DNA of 64,000 nucleotides from Rubrivivax gelatinosus IL144 (GTDB lineage Bacteria; Pseudomonadota; Gammaproteobacteria; Burkholderiales; Burkholderiaceae_C), in contig NC_017075.1 in NCBI RefSeq assembly GCF_000284255.1, positions 1,178,001-1,242,000 of the forward strand, read 5' to 3'. The notes beneath the pieces are model-generated. The model had not been told where the DNA came from. It saw only the letters and a program-made list of their open reading frames with translations, and ran no database searches. The position numbers and the translations under genes are program-made. The stretch's first letter is position 1. Every line of letters starts with the position of its first letter. Positions 22,809 through 31,376 of the stretch are shown piece by piece.

Positions 22809-22826
22809 CGCCGGCCGCGGCCGGCG
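22809..22826. terminator. Perfect 18-bp GC palindrome after fdhD
   Basis: CGCCGGCC-GC-GGCCGGCG forms a strong hairpin 5 bp after the fdhD stop and is followed by TGTTG. There is no good T-run, so termination is uncertain; it lies directly before the nuclease gene. Confidence 0.4.
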
Positions 22827-22836
22827 TGTTGCTGCG

Positions 22837-23277
22837 ATGCTGAGTGCGCTCGTCTTCTCCTGTGTCGTCATCGCCGTCGCCGACGGCGACACGCTGACCG
22901 CGCGCTGCCCGGCGCCGCAGGGCACGCTGCGCGTGCGCCTGGCCGAGGTCGACGCGCCGGAGAAGGCGCAGGCCTACGGATCGGCGTCGCGCCGCCAGCT
23001 CGCCGCGCTGTGCCTGCGCCGGCCCGCCGAGGTCCGGCCGCTGCCCGGCGCCGCCGGCCACGACCGTTACGGCCGGGCCGTCGCCCACGTGCGCTGCGGC
23101 GGCCGCGACGCCGGCACGGCGCAGCTGCGCGCCGGACTGGCCTGGGTGGCCGAAGGCTATGCCAGCGACCTCAACCTGCCGGCGCTGCAATGGCAGGCGC
23201 GGCACGAGCGCGCCGGGCTCTGGGCCGACGCGCGGCCGCTGCCGCCCTGGGTCTGGCGCCGCCGCCACCGCCGCTGA
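22837..23277 (+). CDS. Thermonuclease family (SNase-like) protein, secreted
   Basis: The product has 146 residues. The first 16 are hydrophobic (MLSALVFSCVVIAVADG) and could act as a short signal sequence. The staphylococcal-nuclease fold is shown by ADGDTLTAR, RLAEVDAPE near residue 32, HDRYGRAVAHV near 71 and LAWVAEGYA near 98. The catalytic pattern (Arg of VRLAEVD, Asp-Ala-Pro-Glu, DRYGR) is intact. It probably cleaves DNA or RNA outside the cytoplasm. A longer in-frame opening from 22273 overlaps fdhD and is a shadow. Confidence 0.85.
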   Translation: MLSALVFSCVVIAVADGDTLTARCPAPQGTLRVRLAEVDAPEKAQAYGSASRRQLAALCLRRPAEVRPLPGAAGHDRYGRAVAHVRCGGRDAGTAQLRAGLAWVAEGYASDLNLPALQWQARHERAGLWADARPLPPWVWRRRHRR

Positions 23278-23343
23278 ACGGCCGCCGCACGGGCCGGCGT
23301 GAAACGTGCGTATCTCGCATAAATGACACAAACGCTCATTCTG

Positions 23344-23360
23344 CGAATTCCTAGAATTCG
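23344..23360. promoter_or_regulatory. Inverted repeat upstream of chemoreceptor
   Basis: CGAATTC-CTA-GAATTCG is a perfect 7-bp inverted repeat 63 bp before the chemoreceptor start, in an AT-rich patch (TAAATGACACAAACG just upstream). It may be an operator. No regulator can be assigned. Confidence 0.45.
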
Positions 23361-23423
23361 TCCGCACCACCTTCGTGGCGCCGGGGCGCGCTCGTGTCCT
23401 GTTCGGCCTGGAGCGCACATCCG

Positions 23424-24968
23424 ATGCCTTCTCTGCACGACTTGTCGATTCGCGGACGTCTGACGCTGCTGGCCTGTGTCGCCCTTGGCGCCGTCGTGAT
23501 GCTCGGGGCGCTGCTGCTGTGGGGCAACCGCCACCTGGCCGACGACAGCCATGCGGTGTTCGAGTCCAAGGACATCGTCGCCGACATCCTGCCGCCGCCG
23601 CTGTACCTGGTCGACGCCCGGCTGACGATGTCGCGCGCGCTGGAAGGCAGCCTGCCGGTGGCGCAGGCGCGCGCGCAGTTCGAGGCCCAGCGCCGCGACT
23701 ACGAGGCGCGCGCCAAGGTCTGGCAGGAGCTGTCGCCTTCGCCGCTGAAGGACAGCCTGCTCGGCGCCCAGCACGCCGAGGGCCAGAAGCTGATCGCGCT
23801 CATCGACGAGGCGTTGCGCGTGATGGAGAGCGACGGCATGGCCGCCGCGCGCATGCGGCTCGAGGCCATCGACGCGCAGTTCCTGCGCCACCAGGCCGGC
23901 GTGCTGGCCACCGTGAAGGTGGGCACCGAACGCGCCGACGCCGACATCGCGCGTTTCGACCGCACCGCGCGGAAGGTCGGCTGGGCCGCCTGGGCGATCG
24001 GGCTGTCGGCGCTGGTCCTCGTCTCCGCGCTGGCGCTGGCGATTCAGCGCTCCATCGTCGGCCCGCTGGACCGCGCGGTGCGTCTGGCCCGGCGTGTCGC
24101 CGAGGGCGACCTGGCGGCGCGTGAACGTTTCCCTGGCCGCAACGAGCTGAGCCAGCTCGGCCGCCATCTGCACGAGATGGTCGAGAGCCTCGCGCACCGC
24201 GTGCTGGCGGTGCGCGCCGGCGCCGAGCAGGTGGCCGTGGCCAGCGCCCAGATCGCCGGCGGCAACGGCGACCTGGCGCGCCGCACCGAGGCCCAGGCCG
24301 GCGCGATCGTGCAGACCAGCACGACGATGGGCCGGCTGGACGAGCGCGTGCGCGAGAACCAGGGCCAGGCGCAGTCGGCGCGGGCCCTGGCTGCCGAGGC
24401 CTCGGCGCTGGTCGGCCGCGGCGGCGACGCGATGCAGGGCGTGGTGTCGACGATGGACCAGATCGGCGACGCCTCGCGGCGCGTCAACGACATCATCGGC
24501 GTCATCGACAGCATCGCCTTCCAGACCAACATCCTGGCGCTGAACGCCGCCGTCGAGGCGGCGCGTGCCGGCGAGTCCGGGCGCGGCTTCGCCGTCGTCG
24601 CCGCCGAGGTGCGCGCGCTGGCCGGGCGCAGCGGCGCCGCGGCGCAGGAGATCAAGCGCCTGATCGTCACCAGCCACGAGCGCATCGACCGCGGCCAGGC
24701 GCTGGTCGGCGAGGCCGGCGCGACGATCGCCCAGGTCGTCGAGGCCATGTCGCGCCTGAGCGAGCTGGTCTGCGGCATCAGCGACGCCAGCGTCGAGCAG
24801 AGCCGCGGCGTCACCGAGGTCGCGACCGCGGTCTCGGCGATGGACCGCGACGTGCAGCAGAACGCCGCGCTCGTCGAACAGGCGGCGCGCGCCGCGGCCA
24901 GCCTGCGTGACCAGTCGCAGCGTCTGCTGGAGCTGATGCAGGACCTGCGCGTGCCGTCGGCCGCCTGA
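23424..24968 (+). CDS. Methyl-accepting chemotaxis protein
   Basis: This 514-residue inner-membrane receptor has TM1 at about residues 12-34, a small helical periplasmic domain rich in charged residues, TM2 near 184-206 ([21 protein letters not shown]), a HAMP linker ([17 protein letters not shown]) and a long cytoplasmic signalling domain. The tip for CheA/CheW contact is canonical ([21 protein letters not shown]). There is no C-terminal CheR-tethering pentapeptide; it ends DLRVPSAA. The ligand is unknown. I chose ATG 23424 over GTG 23394 because the latter adds a hydrophilic segment before TM1 without a better ribosome site. It converges with the next gene. Confidence 0.93.
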   Translation: MPSLHDLSIRGRLTLLACVALGAVVMLGALLLWGNRHLADDSHAVFESKDIVADILPPPLYLVDARLTMSRALEGSLPVAQARAQFEAQRRDYEARAKVWQELSPSPLKDSLLGAQHAEGQKLIALIDEALRVMESDGMAAARMRLEAIDAQFLRHQAGVLATVKVGTERADADIARFDRTARKVGWAAWAIGLSALVLVSALALAIQRSIVGPLDRAVRLARRVAEGDLAARERFPGRNELSQLGRHLHEMVESLAHRVLAVRAGAEQVAVASAQIAGGNGDLARRTEAQAGAIVQTSTTMGRLDERVRENQGQAQSARALAAEASALVGRGGDAMQGVVSTMDQIGDASRRVNDIIGVIDSIAFQTNILALNAAVEAARAGESGRGFAVVAAEVRALAGRSGAAAQEIKRLIVTSHERIDRGQALVGEAGATIAQVVEAMSRLSELVCGISDASVEQSRGVTEVATAVSAMDRDVQQNAALVEQAARAAASLRDQSQRLLELMQDLRVPSAA

Positions 24969-24975
24969 GCCTGGC

Positions 24976-25983
24976 TCAGAAGCCGTCGAGCACCAGCTTG
25001 CCGCGCGCGCGTCCGCTCTCGACGAGCGCGTGCGCCCGGCGCAGGTTGGCGGCGCTGATGACGCCGTAGTGCTCGCCCTGGGTCGAGACCAGCGTGCCGG
25101 CGTCGACCAGCGCCGCGACGCGCTCCAGGATCTCGTGCTGGCGCACGAGATCGTCGGTGCCGAACACCGGCCGCGTGAACATCGACTCCCAGTGCAGCGA
25201 CACCGCCTTGCGCTTCAGGCGGCGCACGTCGATCGCCTCCGGGTCGTCGATCAGGCCGATGCGGCCCTGCGCCGCGACGGCCTCGACGTAGGCGTCGTAG
25301 TGCTGGTGCGTCTGAGTCAGGCTGGTGATGTAGTGCACCTCCGGGTGGCCGGCGGCGGCCAGTTCGGCGGCCAGCGGCCGGGTGTGGTCGACGACGGCGT
25401 GCGCGCCCAGCGTGCGCACCCAGTCGGCGGTCTCGGGCCGCGACGCGGTGGCGATGACCGTCAGCTTCGTCAGCTTGCGCGCCAGCTGCACCAGGATCGA
25501 GCCGACGCCGCCGGCCGCGCCGACGACCAGCAGCTTGCGGCCTTCGCCGCCGCCTTCGGCGACGCCGAGGCGGTCGAACAGCAGCTCCCAGGCGGTGATC
25601 GTCGTCAGCGGCAGCGCCGCCGCGGCGGCGTCGTCCAGCGTCGCCGGGGCGTGGCCGGCGATGCGTTCGTCGACGCACTGCCATTCGGCGTAAGAGCCGG
25701 GGCGGTCGATGCTGCCGGCGTACCAGACGCGGTCGCCCTTCTTGAAGCGTGTCACCGCGGCGCCGACGGCCTCGACGGTGCCGACCGCGTCCCAGCCCAG
25801 GATGCGCGGCGTCTCGGTCGGCTGGTTGCGGCGCACCTTGGTGTCCACCGGGTTGACGGCGACGGCGGCCACGCGCACCAGCAGGTCGTGCTCGCGCGGC
25901 ACCGGCGCCGGCAGTTCGGTCTCGAACAGCGAGGCCGGGTCCTCGATCGGCAGACCGGCTTCGGTATAGACGACGGCTTTCAT
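24976..25983 (-). CDS. Zinc-type alcohol dehydrogenase/quinone oxidoreductase family (MDR)
   Basis: The 335-residue cytosolic medium-chain reductase has a GroES-like half (VAAVAVNPVDTKVRR near residue 45, GWDAVGTVEAVG near 64) and a Rossmann half (VVGAAGGVGSILVQLARKL near 156). The zinc-binding cysteines of true alcohol dehydrogenases are absent, so it is a zinc-independent NADPH:quinone-reductase or alkenal-reductase type. It is divergent from a LysR gene 69 bp away, which probably regulates it. The substrate is unknown. Confidence 0.88.
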   Translation of the reverse strand: MKAVVYTEAGLPIEDPASLFETELPAPVPREHDLLVRVAAVAVNPVDTKVRRNQPTETPRILGWDAVGTVEAVGAAVTRFKKGDRVWYAGSIDRPGSYAEWQCVDERIAGHAPATLDDAAAAALPLTTITAWELLFDRLGVAEGGGEGRKLLVVGAAGGVGSILVQLARKLTKLTVIATASRPETADWVRTLGAHAVVDHTRPLAAELAAAGHPEVHYITSLTQTHQHYDAYVEAVAAQGRIGLIDDPEAIDVRRLKRKAVSLHWESMFTRPVFGTDDLVRQHEILERVAALVDAGTLVSTQGEHYGVISAANLRRAHALVESGRARGKLVLDGF

Positions 25984-26052
25984 ACTTTCTCCTGGCAAAG
26001 CGGAAAATGGCGTGATGGTCGGCCAGGCCGGGCGCGGGATCGAGAGGGTGGC

Positions 26053-26979
26053 GTGAGCAGCAGCTACAAACAGCCGTTGAAAGCGGTGTCGCCCGGCGAC
26101 CTGCAGTTCTTCGTTCGCGCGGCGCGTTCGGCCAGCCTGTCGGCGGCGGCGCGTGAACTGGCCGTCAGCCCGCAGGCGGCCAGCGCGGCGCTCAAGCGGC
26201 TGGAATCGGCGCTGGGCTTCCGCCTCTTCGTGCGCTCCACGCGCAGCCTGCGGCCGACGCCGGAAGGCCTGGCCTTTCTCGACGCCTGCGAACGCGGCCT
26301 GGCGCTGATCGACCAGGCGCGCGAACGCCTGGCCGCCGGGCGCGAGGCGCTGGCCGGGCGCATCCGGATGTCGATGCCCTCGGACCTGGGGCGCAACCTC
26401 GTGCTGCCCTGGCTGCAGGCGTTTCGCGAGCAGCATCCGGGCATCGAGTTCGAACTCCAGCTCACCGACCGCGTCGCCGGGCTGTACCGCGAGGCGGTCG
26501 ACGTCGCGCTGCGTTACGGCGAGCCGGCCGACACCCAGCTCGTCGCGCTGGCGCTGGCGCCGCACAACCGGCGTGTGCTCTGTGCGTCGCCGGCCTACCT
26601 GGCGCGCCACGGCCGGCCGGCGCAGCCGCAGGACCTGGCGCAGCACCGCTGCCTGAGCTACCGGCTGTCGGACCGGCCGCACGAACGCTGGCGTTTCGAA
26701 CGCGACGGCCGCGAGCTGGCGGTCGAGGTGCACGCCGCGCTGCGCTGCGACGACGGCGACGCGGTGCGCCGCATGGCGATCTTCGGCGAGGGCATTGCCT
26801 ACAAGTCGGGTCTGGACGTCGCCGACGACCTGCGCCGCGGCGCGCTGGTCGCGCTGTGCGAAGACTGGCAGGGCGAACCGGCGCCGCTGTTCCTGGCCTG
26901 TGCCGACCGCAGCGCGCTGCGCCCGGCGGTGCAGCGGCTGCGCGACTTCCTCGTCGAGCGCCTGGCGGGGCTGGGCTAA
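26053..26979 (+). CDS. LysR family regulator, divergent from MDR oxidoreductase
   Basis: The product has 308 residues. The HTH is at about residues 13-70 (DLQFFVRAARSASLSAAARELAVSPQAASAALKRLE); note Ala-Ala-Ser where most LysR proteins have Ala-Val-Ser. The C-terminal co-inducer domain is intact to residue 308. The start is GTG at 26053 with GAGAGGG just upstream; the longer opening is a shadow of the oxidoreductase gene. It is of the CrgA/YafC-like subgroup often found beside quinone reductases and probably controls the divergent gene. No clear T-N11-A box was found in the short intergenic region. Confidence 0.9.
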   Translation: MSSSYKQPLKAVSPGDLQFFVRAARSASLSAAARELAVSPQAASAALKRLESALGFRLFVRSTRSLRPTPEGLAFLDACERGLALIDQARERLAAGREALAGRIRMSMPSDLGRNLVLPWLQAFREQHPGIEFELQLTDRVAGLYREAVDVALRYGEPADTQLVALALAPHNRRVLCASPAYLARHGRPAQPQDLAQHRCLSYRLSDRPHERWRFERDGRELAVEVHAALRCDDGDAVRRMAIFGEGIAYKSGLDVADDLRRGALVALCEDWQGEPAPLFLACADRSALRPAVQRLRDFLVERLAGLG

Positions 26980-27011
26980 GCTCGCCGCTCCCCATCGACC
27001 GCCGCCCGACG

Positions 27012-27959
27012 ATGATTCCCGACCCCGTGATCGCCACCACCCTCGCCGTGCAGGACATCCTCGTGCTCGACGGCGCGCTCGCCACCGAACTGGAGCGTCG
27101 CGGCGCCGATCTCAAGGACCCGCTGTGGTCGGCCAAGCTGCTGATCGAGCGCCCGGAGCTGATCCGCGAGGTGCACCTCGACTACTTCCGCGCCGGCGCC
27201 GACGTCGCGACGACGGCCAGCTATCAGGCGACCTTCGAAGGCTTCGCGCGCCGCGGCTTCTCGCACGACGAGGCGGGGGCGCTGATGCGGCGCTCGGTGG
27301 CGCTGGCGATCGAGGCGCGCGACGCCTTCTGGGCCGAACCGGCGAACCGCGCCGGGCGCCGCCGGCCGCTGGTCGCGGCCTCGGTCGGGCCTTACGGCGC
27401 GATGCTGGCCGACGGCAGCGAGTACCGCGGCTACCCCGGCGTCACGCGCGAGCAGCTCGCCGCCTTCCACCGCCCGCGGCTGCAGGTGCTGGCCGCCGCC
27501 GGTGCCGACCTGCTGGCCTGCGAGACGATTCCCTGCCTGGACGAAGCGCTGGCCATCGCCTCGCTGCTGCCCGGGCTGCAGCCGGCGCTGCCGGCCTGGA
27601 TCAGCTTCTCATGCCGCGACGGCGAGCACGTCAGCCAGGGCGAGCGTTTTGCCGACTGCGCCGCTGCGCTCGACGGCCTGCCGGGTGTCGCCGCGGTGGG
27701 CCTGAACTGCACCGCGCCGGAACACGTGCCGGCGCTGGTCGCCGCGGCGCAGGCGCGCACGCGGCTGCCGATCGTCGTCTACCCGAACTCGGGCGAGCAG
27801 TGGGACGCGGTGGCCAAGTGCTGGCACGGCGAGCGCGACGCCGCCGACTTCGCCGCCCAGGCCCAGCGCTGGCGCCGCGGCGGCGCGCGCCTGATCGGCG
27901 GCTGCTGCCGCACCGGCCCGGACGAGATCCGCGCGTTGCGCGCGGCGCTGCTCGGCTGA
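27012..27959 (+). CDS. mmuM: Homocysteine S-methyltransferase
   Basis: The 315-residue cytosolic enzyme transfers a methyl group from S-methylmethionine (or SAM) to homocysteine, yielding methionine. It is a TIM barrel with N-terminal LDGALATELERRGADL near residue 19, the zinc Cys in VGLNCTAPEHV near 234 and the zinc pair GGCCRTGPDEI near 299. The length matches E. coli MmuM. It begins 32 bp after the LysR stop; the ATG has no strong ribosome site. No permease partner (MmuP) is adjacent. Confidence 0.93.
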   Translation: MIPDPVIATTLAVQDILVLDGALATELERRGADLKDPLWSAKLLIERPELIREVHLDYFRAGADVATTASYQATFEGFARRGFSHDEAGALMRRSVALAIEARDAFWAEPANRAGRRRPLVAASVGPYGAMLADGSEYRGYPGVTREQLAAFHRPRLQVLAAAGADLLACETIPCLDEALAIASLLPGLQPALPAWISFSCRDGEHVSQGERFADCAAALDGLPGVAAVGLNCTAPEHVPALVAAAQARTRLPIVVYPNSGEQWDAVAKCWHGERDAADFAAQAQRWRRGGARLIGGCCRTGPDEIRALRAALLG

Positions 27960-27963
27960 AGCC

Positions 27964-28290
27964 TCAGGCGCTGCGGTCGGCCAGGTTCAGCAGCACGACG
28001 CCGACCAGTACCGCCGCCAGCCCGGCCAGCTTCACGGCGCTGATCGACTCGCCGAGGAAGGCGATGCCGATCAGCGCGATGATCGCCAGCCCGGCGCCGC
28101 TCCAGATCGCGTAGACGATGCCGACTTCCATCGTCTTCAGCACTTGGCCGAGCAGCCAGAACGACAGCCCGTAGCCGACGACGACGACCGCCGACGGCGC
28201 CAGCTTGGTGAAGCCGGCGGAGAGCTTGAGCGCGGTGGTGGCCGCGAGTTCGGCGCCGATCGCGCCGGCGAGCATCAGCCAGGCGTTCAT
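27964..28290 (-). CDS. Small multidrug resistance (SMR) family transporter
   Basis: The 108-residue protein has four membrane helices. The essential membrane-embedded Glu14 is present (GAIGAELAATTALKLSAGF), as are the YAIWSGAGLA segment near residue 61 and FLGESISAVKLAG near 77. The pattern is closer to EmrE/QacE-type than to SugE/Gdx, although Gdx guanidinium exporters cannot be excluded. It works as a dimer in the inner membrane by proton antiport. It converges on mmuM with a 4-bp gap and diverges from the YbaN gene. Confidence 0.92.
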   Translation of the reverse strand: MNAWLMLAGAIGAELAATTALKLSAGFTKLAPSAVVVVGYGLSFWLLGQVLKTMEVGIVYAIWSGAGLAIIALIGIAFLGESISAVKLAGLAAVLVGVVLLNLADRSA

Positions 28291-28398
28291 CGGGCGGGGC
28301 TCCGGGCGGGATGGTGGGGCAGGGCGGTGGGGCGCATCGCGGGTGTCGTCAGTGGCGGCGGCCGATTGTCGCGGCGCCGCACGCGAGAATCGCCCCCC

Positions 28399-28773
28399 AT
28401 GCTGCCGCGTTCCGTCGTCCTGCTGCTGTGGCGCCTGCTGGCGCTGGCCTGCCTGCTGCTGGCCGCGATCGGCGTCGTGCTGCCCGGCCTGCCGACGGTG
28501 CCCTTCCTGCTGGTCGCGGCCTGGGCCGGTGGCCACGGCTGGCCGGCGCTGGAGCGCTGGCTGCTCGCGCACCCGCGCTACGGCCCGGGCATCCGGCGCT
28601 GGCGCGAAGGCGGGGTGATTCCGCGGCGCGCCAAATGGGCGGCGACGCTGATGATGAGTGCGAGCGCGCTGGTCATCGTCTTCCTGACGCCGATGCCGAC
28701 CTGGGCCAAGGTACTGGTGCCCGGCACGATGGCGATCGTGGCGCTGTGGATGTGGGGCCGGCCCGAGCGCTGA
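28399..28773 (+). CDS. YbaN/DUF454 family inner-membrane protein
   Basis: The product has 124 residues. It begins with a membrane helix (VVLLLWRLLALACLLLAAIGVVLPGLPTVPF), whose GVVLPGLPTVPF motif is the DUF454 hallmark. The middle HPRYGPGIRRWREGGVIPRRAKWAA segment is also typical, and two more helices follow. The molecular function is unknown. It starts at the ATG with no clear upstream ribosome site and ends 21 bp before a strong palindrome. Confidence 0.88.
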   Translation: MLPRSVVLLLWRLLALACLLLAAIGVVLPGLPTVPFLLVAAWAGGHGWPALERWLLAHPRYGPGIRRWREGGVIPRRAKWAATLMMSASALVIVFLTPMPTWAKVLVPGTMAIVALWMWGRPER

Positions 28774-28794
28774 GCGTCCCGGGCCGGCGAAACA

Positions 28795-28812
28795 GGGGGC
28801 GGCGCCGCCCCC
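28795..28812. terminator. GC palindrome between convergent genes
   Basis: GGGGGCGGC-GCCGCCCCC is a perfect 18-bp palindrome placed between the stops of the rightward YbaN gene and the leftward Gln/Gly-rich gene, so it could act in both directions. No flanking T-run is present. Confidence 0.45.
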
Positions 28813-28819
28813 CGGGCAA

Positions 28820-29008
28820 TCAGCGTTGCTGGTTGCCGGCAGGCTTCTGGCCGCCGCTTTGGCCGCCGCTCTGGCCCGGGCTCTTCTGGCCCTGGTCCTG
28901 TTGCGAGCCGCCCTTCTGTTCCTGGTCCTGCTGACGATCGCGTTGCGGGGTCTGGTTGCCCTGGCCGCCTTGTTGACCGCCTTGCTGGCCACCTTGTTGC
29001 TGGTTCAT
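28820..29008 (-). CDS. Low-complexity Gln/Gly-rich small protein
   Basis: The product is 62 residues, about half Gln and Gly, starting MNQQQGGQQGG with repeated QQGG units and later QSGGQSGGQKP. A very good ribosome site (AGGAGA) precedes the ATG, which supports real translation; an upstream in-frame ATG at 29068 has none. There is no signal peptide, Cys or membrane segment. The composition suggests a disordered, stress-related or phase-separating peptide; similar short Gly/Gln proteins in Burkholderiales are uncharacterised. It is transcribed leftward in isolation. Confidence 0.55.
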   Translation of the reverse strand: MNQQQGGQQGGQQGGQGNQTPQRDRQQDQEQKGGSQQDQGQKSPGQSGGQSGGQKPAGNQQR

Positions 29009-29093
29009 CGTCTGGTCTCCTACAGCTGCCGCCAGCGGGATGCCGGCGTGCTGGAAGAAGACAGGCAATCCCCGTTCCCCCTGGAACCGGGGG

Positions 29094-29243
29094 TCAGGCG
29101 CCGCGCGCGAAATCGGGCAGCCCCGGGCGCGGCGTGTCCTGGTCCTCGCGGCCGGCCTGGCTTTGCTGCAGGCCTTCGGCGGTGCCGGGCGACGCGGCGC
29201 CGGAATCAGGCGCGCCGATGCCCGTCGACGTCGACCGGCTCAT
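29094..29243 (-). CDS. Possible small hypothetical ORF (49 aa)
   Basis: From ATG at 29243 the minus strand gives 49 residues (MSRSTSTGIGAPDSG..., ending PDFARGA), hydrophilic and Gly/Ala/Gln-rich. It overlaps the preceding 41-residue ORF by 38 nt in another frame and lacks a recognisable ribosome site. It fills what would otherwise be an empty stretch. It is listed only as a candidate. Confidence 0.2.
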   Translation of the reverse strand: MSRSTSTGIGAPDSGAASPGTAEGLQQSQAGREDQDTPRPGLPDFARGA

Positions 29244-29331
29244 GCCGTCGGCCAGTGCGGCGGCGCTGGCGCGACTTGTAGAAATGGTTGGCGGCGAGTG
29301 CGCCGAGCATCAGGGCGAGCAGGGTCTTCAT
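29206..29331 (-). CDS. Small hypothetical protein with N-terminal hydrophobic segment
   Basis: The product has 41 residues and begins MKTLLALMLGALAANHFYKS, one short hydrophobic helix followed by a strongly basic tail (SRQRRRTGRRHE). GAGG lies upstream of the ATG at a suitable distance. This could be a single-span membrane peptide or a leader. It lies 82 bp downstream of the decarboxylase gamma-subunit gene in the same direction, possibly as a last cistron. It resembles nothing I can name. Confidence 0.4.
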   Translation of the reverse strand: MKTLLALMLGALAANHFYKSRQRRRTGRRHEPVDVDGHRRA

Positions 29332-29413
29332 CGTGGGGTCCTCGGGGTGGATGGCCGGACGTGCCGGCGGTGCCGCATCGCGGCAAGCCCCGTTCCCCCG
29401 CCGATGACGCCGC

Positions 29414-29782
29414 TCAGCTGCGGCTGCGGCCGGGCTGGTGCGAGCCGTGGTGGGCCAGCCGGCCCTCGGCGGCCCAGGCTTCGCCGACGTGCGAAGGCTC
29501 GATGCGCACGATGCGCACCGGCCGGCCCAGCGTGGCGTGCGCCGCGGCGGCGAGCACCGCGACGAGTTCGCCGTCGTCCTGCGGCGCAATCTCCGGCGCC
29601 GTGGCCGCCGGTGCCGCGGGCGCGGCCGGGGCGCGCTTCTCGAAACGCGCGGCGATGCGCCCGATCAGCGGGAAGCCGGCGAGCACGACGCCGATCGCGG
29701 CGATGATGAAGAAGCTGCCGATGAAATCGATCAGGCTGAGGATCAGCGCACCGTGCAAGGTGTCGGGAATGATCGGCTGCAT
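29414..29782 (-). CDS. mmdD: OadG-like small subunit of sodium-pumping decarboxylase
   Basis: The product is 122 residues: one N-terminal membrane helix (LIDFIGSFFIIAAIGVVLAGFPLIG, about 17-41), an Ala/Pro-rich linker and a soluble C-terminal part with VAVLAAAAHATLG. This is the plan of OadG/MmdD subunits, which hold the complex together. It is the last gene of the mmd operon, 9 bp after the beta subunit. Assignment rests on architecture and position rather than strong motifs. Confidence 0.78.
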   Translation of the reverse strand: MQPIIPDTLHGALILSLIDFIGSFFIIAAIGVVLAGFPLIGRIAARFEKRAPAAPAAPAATAPEIAPQDDGELVAVLAAAAHATLGRPVRIVRIEPSHVGEAWAAEGRLAHHGSHQPGRSRS

Positions 29783-29791
29783 GTGCGCTCC

Positions 29792-30964
29792 TCAGCCCGC
29801 GCCCAGCAGCGCCAGCAGGATGCCGCCGGAGATGGCGGTGCCGAAGACGCCGGCCAGGTTGGGCCCCATCGCGTGGTAGATCAGGAAGTTCTTCGGGTTC
29901 TCCTGGTTCGCGACGATGTGGGAGACACGCGCCGCGATCGGCACCGAGGCGATGCCGGCCGAGCCGATCAGCGGGTTGATCTTGTCCTTCAGGAACAGGT
30001 TCATCACCTTGGCGGTGATGACGCCCGAGGCGGTGCCGAAGACGAAGGCCACCAGGCCCAGCAGCACGATCAGCAGCGTGTTCCAGTTCAGGAACTTGTC
30101 GGCCGCCATCGTCGAGCCGATGGCCACCGTCAGCACCAGCACGATGACGTTCATCAGCCCGCCGGCGGCGGTCTTGGCCAGGCGCTCGGTGACGCCGCAT
30201 TCCTTGAGCAGGTTGCCTAGCATCAGCATCGTGATCAGCGGCGCGACCGGCGGGAAGAAGAGGTTGACGATGACCGCGATGACGATCGGGAAGGCGATCT
30301 TCTCGGCCTTGCCCACCGTGCGCAGCTGCTTCATCGTGATCTGGCGCTCGGCCTTGGTCGTCAAGAGCCGCATCACCGGCGGCTGGATCAGCGGCATCAG
30401 CGCCATGTACGAATACGCCGCCACCGAGATCGGCCCCAGCAGGTGCGGCGCCAGCTTCATCGTCACGAAGATCGCCATCGGCCCGTCGGCGCCGCCGATG
30501 ATGCCGATCGCACCGGCTTCGGCGAGCGTGAAGCCGCAGAGCTTGGCCAGGATCAGCGCGACGAAGATGCCCAGGTGCGCGCCGGCGCCCAGGATCACGA
30601 GGCGCGGGTTGGCGATCATCGGCCCGAAGTCGGTCATCGCGCCCACGCCCAGGAAGATCAGCGGCGGGATGATCAGCTTGGCCACGCCTTCGTAGGCGTA
30701 GTGGAACAGCCCGCCTTCCTTGACGACGTAGAGCAGGGCGCTGATCGCCTGGCCGCCGGGCACGTCGTCGGGCGGGCCTGGCACGTTGGCGACGATGCAC
30801 GAGAAGCCGATGCCGACCAGCAGCAGCGGCTCGTAGTGCTTGGCGATCGCCAGATAGACCATCGTCGCGCCGACGAGGATCATCACCACGTTGCCCCAGC
30901 TCAGGTGCACGGCGCCGGTCTGCGCCAGCAGCGCCTGGAAGAACGGGCCGAGCTGATCGAACAC
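29792..30964 (-). CDS. mmdB: Sodium-translocating decarboxylase beta subunit
   Basis: The 390-residue polytopic inner-membrane protein couples decarboxylation of carboxybiotin to sodium export (OadB/MmdB/GcdB family). Typical segments are GVGAMTDFGPMIANPRLVILGAGAHLGIF near residue 100, AIGIIGGADGPMAIFV near 148 with the functional Asp, and a late VAFVFGTASGVITAKVMNLF segment. It lies between the biotin protein and the OadG-like subunit. Together with a carboxyltransferase and a biotin protein this forms a complete pump that turns decarboxylation energy into a sodium gradient. Confidence 0.93.
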   Translation of the reverse strand: MFDQLGPFFQALLAQTGAVHLSWGNVVMILVGATMVYLAIAKHYEPLLLVGIGFSCIVANVPGPPDDVPGGQAISALLYVVKEGGLFHYAYEGVAKLIIPPLIFLGVGAMTDFGPMIANPRLVILGAGAHLGIFVALILAKLCGFTLAEAGAIGIIGGADGPMAIFVTMKLAPHLLGPISVAAYSYMALMPLIQPPVMRLLTTKAERQITMKQLRTVGKAEKIAFPIVIAVIVNLFFPPVAPLITMLMLGNLLKECGVTERLAKTAAGGLMNVIVLVLTVAIGSTMAADKFLNWNTLLIVLLGLVAFVFGTASGVITAKVMNLFLKDKINPLIGSAGIASVPIAARVSHIVANQENPKNFLIYHAMGPNLAGVFGTAISGGILLALLGAG

Positions 30965-30974
30965 CGCGCCAGCC

Positions 30975-31355
30975 TCAGGCGATGACCAGCAGCAGCTGGC
31001 CGGTCTCGACGACCTGGCCGGCCCGCACCTCGACGCGGGCCACCTGGCCGGCGCGCGGCGCGCTGATCTGGGTGTTCATCTTCATCGCCTCGAGCACGGC
31101 GAGCTTCTCGCCTTCGGCGACACGCTGGCCGACCGTGACGAGCACCGACTGCACCGTGCCGCCCAGCGGCGCGACGACGTCGCCGGCGCCGTGTGCGGCG
31201 GCCGGTGCGGCGGCCACCGGCGCCGCGGCGACGGCCTGCGGCACCGTCGCGCCCAGCACCATCGCCGGCGGCGGCGCCAGCGGGCCGGCGTCGAGTTCCT
31301 CGACCGTCACGACGTAGGCCTTGCCGTCGACGGTGATGCGCAGTCTTCGTTCCAT
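30975..31355 (-). CDS. mmdC: Biotin carboxyl carrier protein of decarboxylase
   Basis: The product has 126 residues. An N-terminal segment (MERRLRITVDGKAYVVTVEEL) leads to an Ala/Pro-rich linker and then a biotinyl domain with EAMKMNTQI, in which Lys of MKM is biotinylated. The linker and domain size fit MmdC/GcdC. It carries CO2 from the carboxyltransferase to the membrane subunit. It lies 21 bp after the carboxyltransferase and 10 bp before the beta subunit. Confidence 0.93.
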   Translation of the reverse strand: MERRLRITVDGKAYVVTVEELDAGPLAPPPAMVLGATVPQAVAAAPVAAAPAAAHGAGDVVAPLGGTVQSVLVTVGQRVAEGEKLAVLEAMKMNTQISAPRAGQVARVEVRAGQVVETGQLLLVIA

Positions 31356-31376
31356 GGGGTGTTCTCCGGCTGCGTC

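Noticed and set aside
28820..29008. Gln/Gly-rich ORF as simple DNA repeat without coding function
   Set aside because: Not fully rejected as a gene: the ribosome site and intact frame favour translation, although the DNA is repetitive (CTTGTTG/GCCGCC units).
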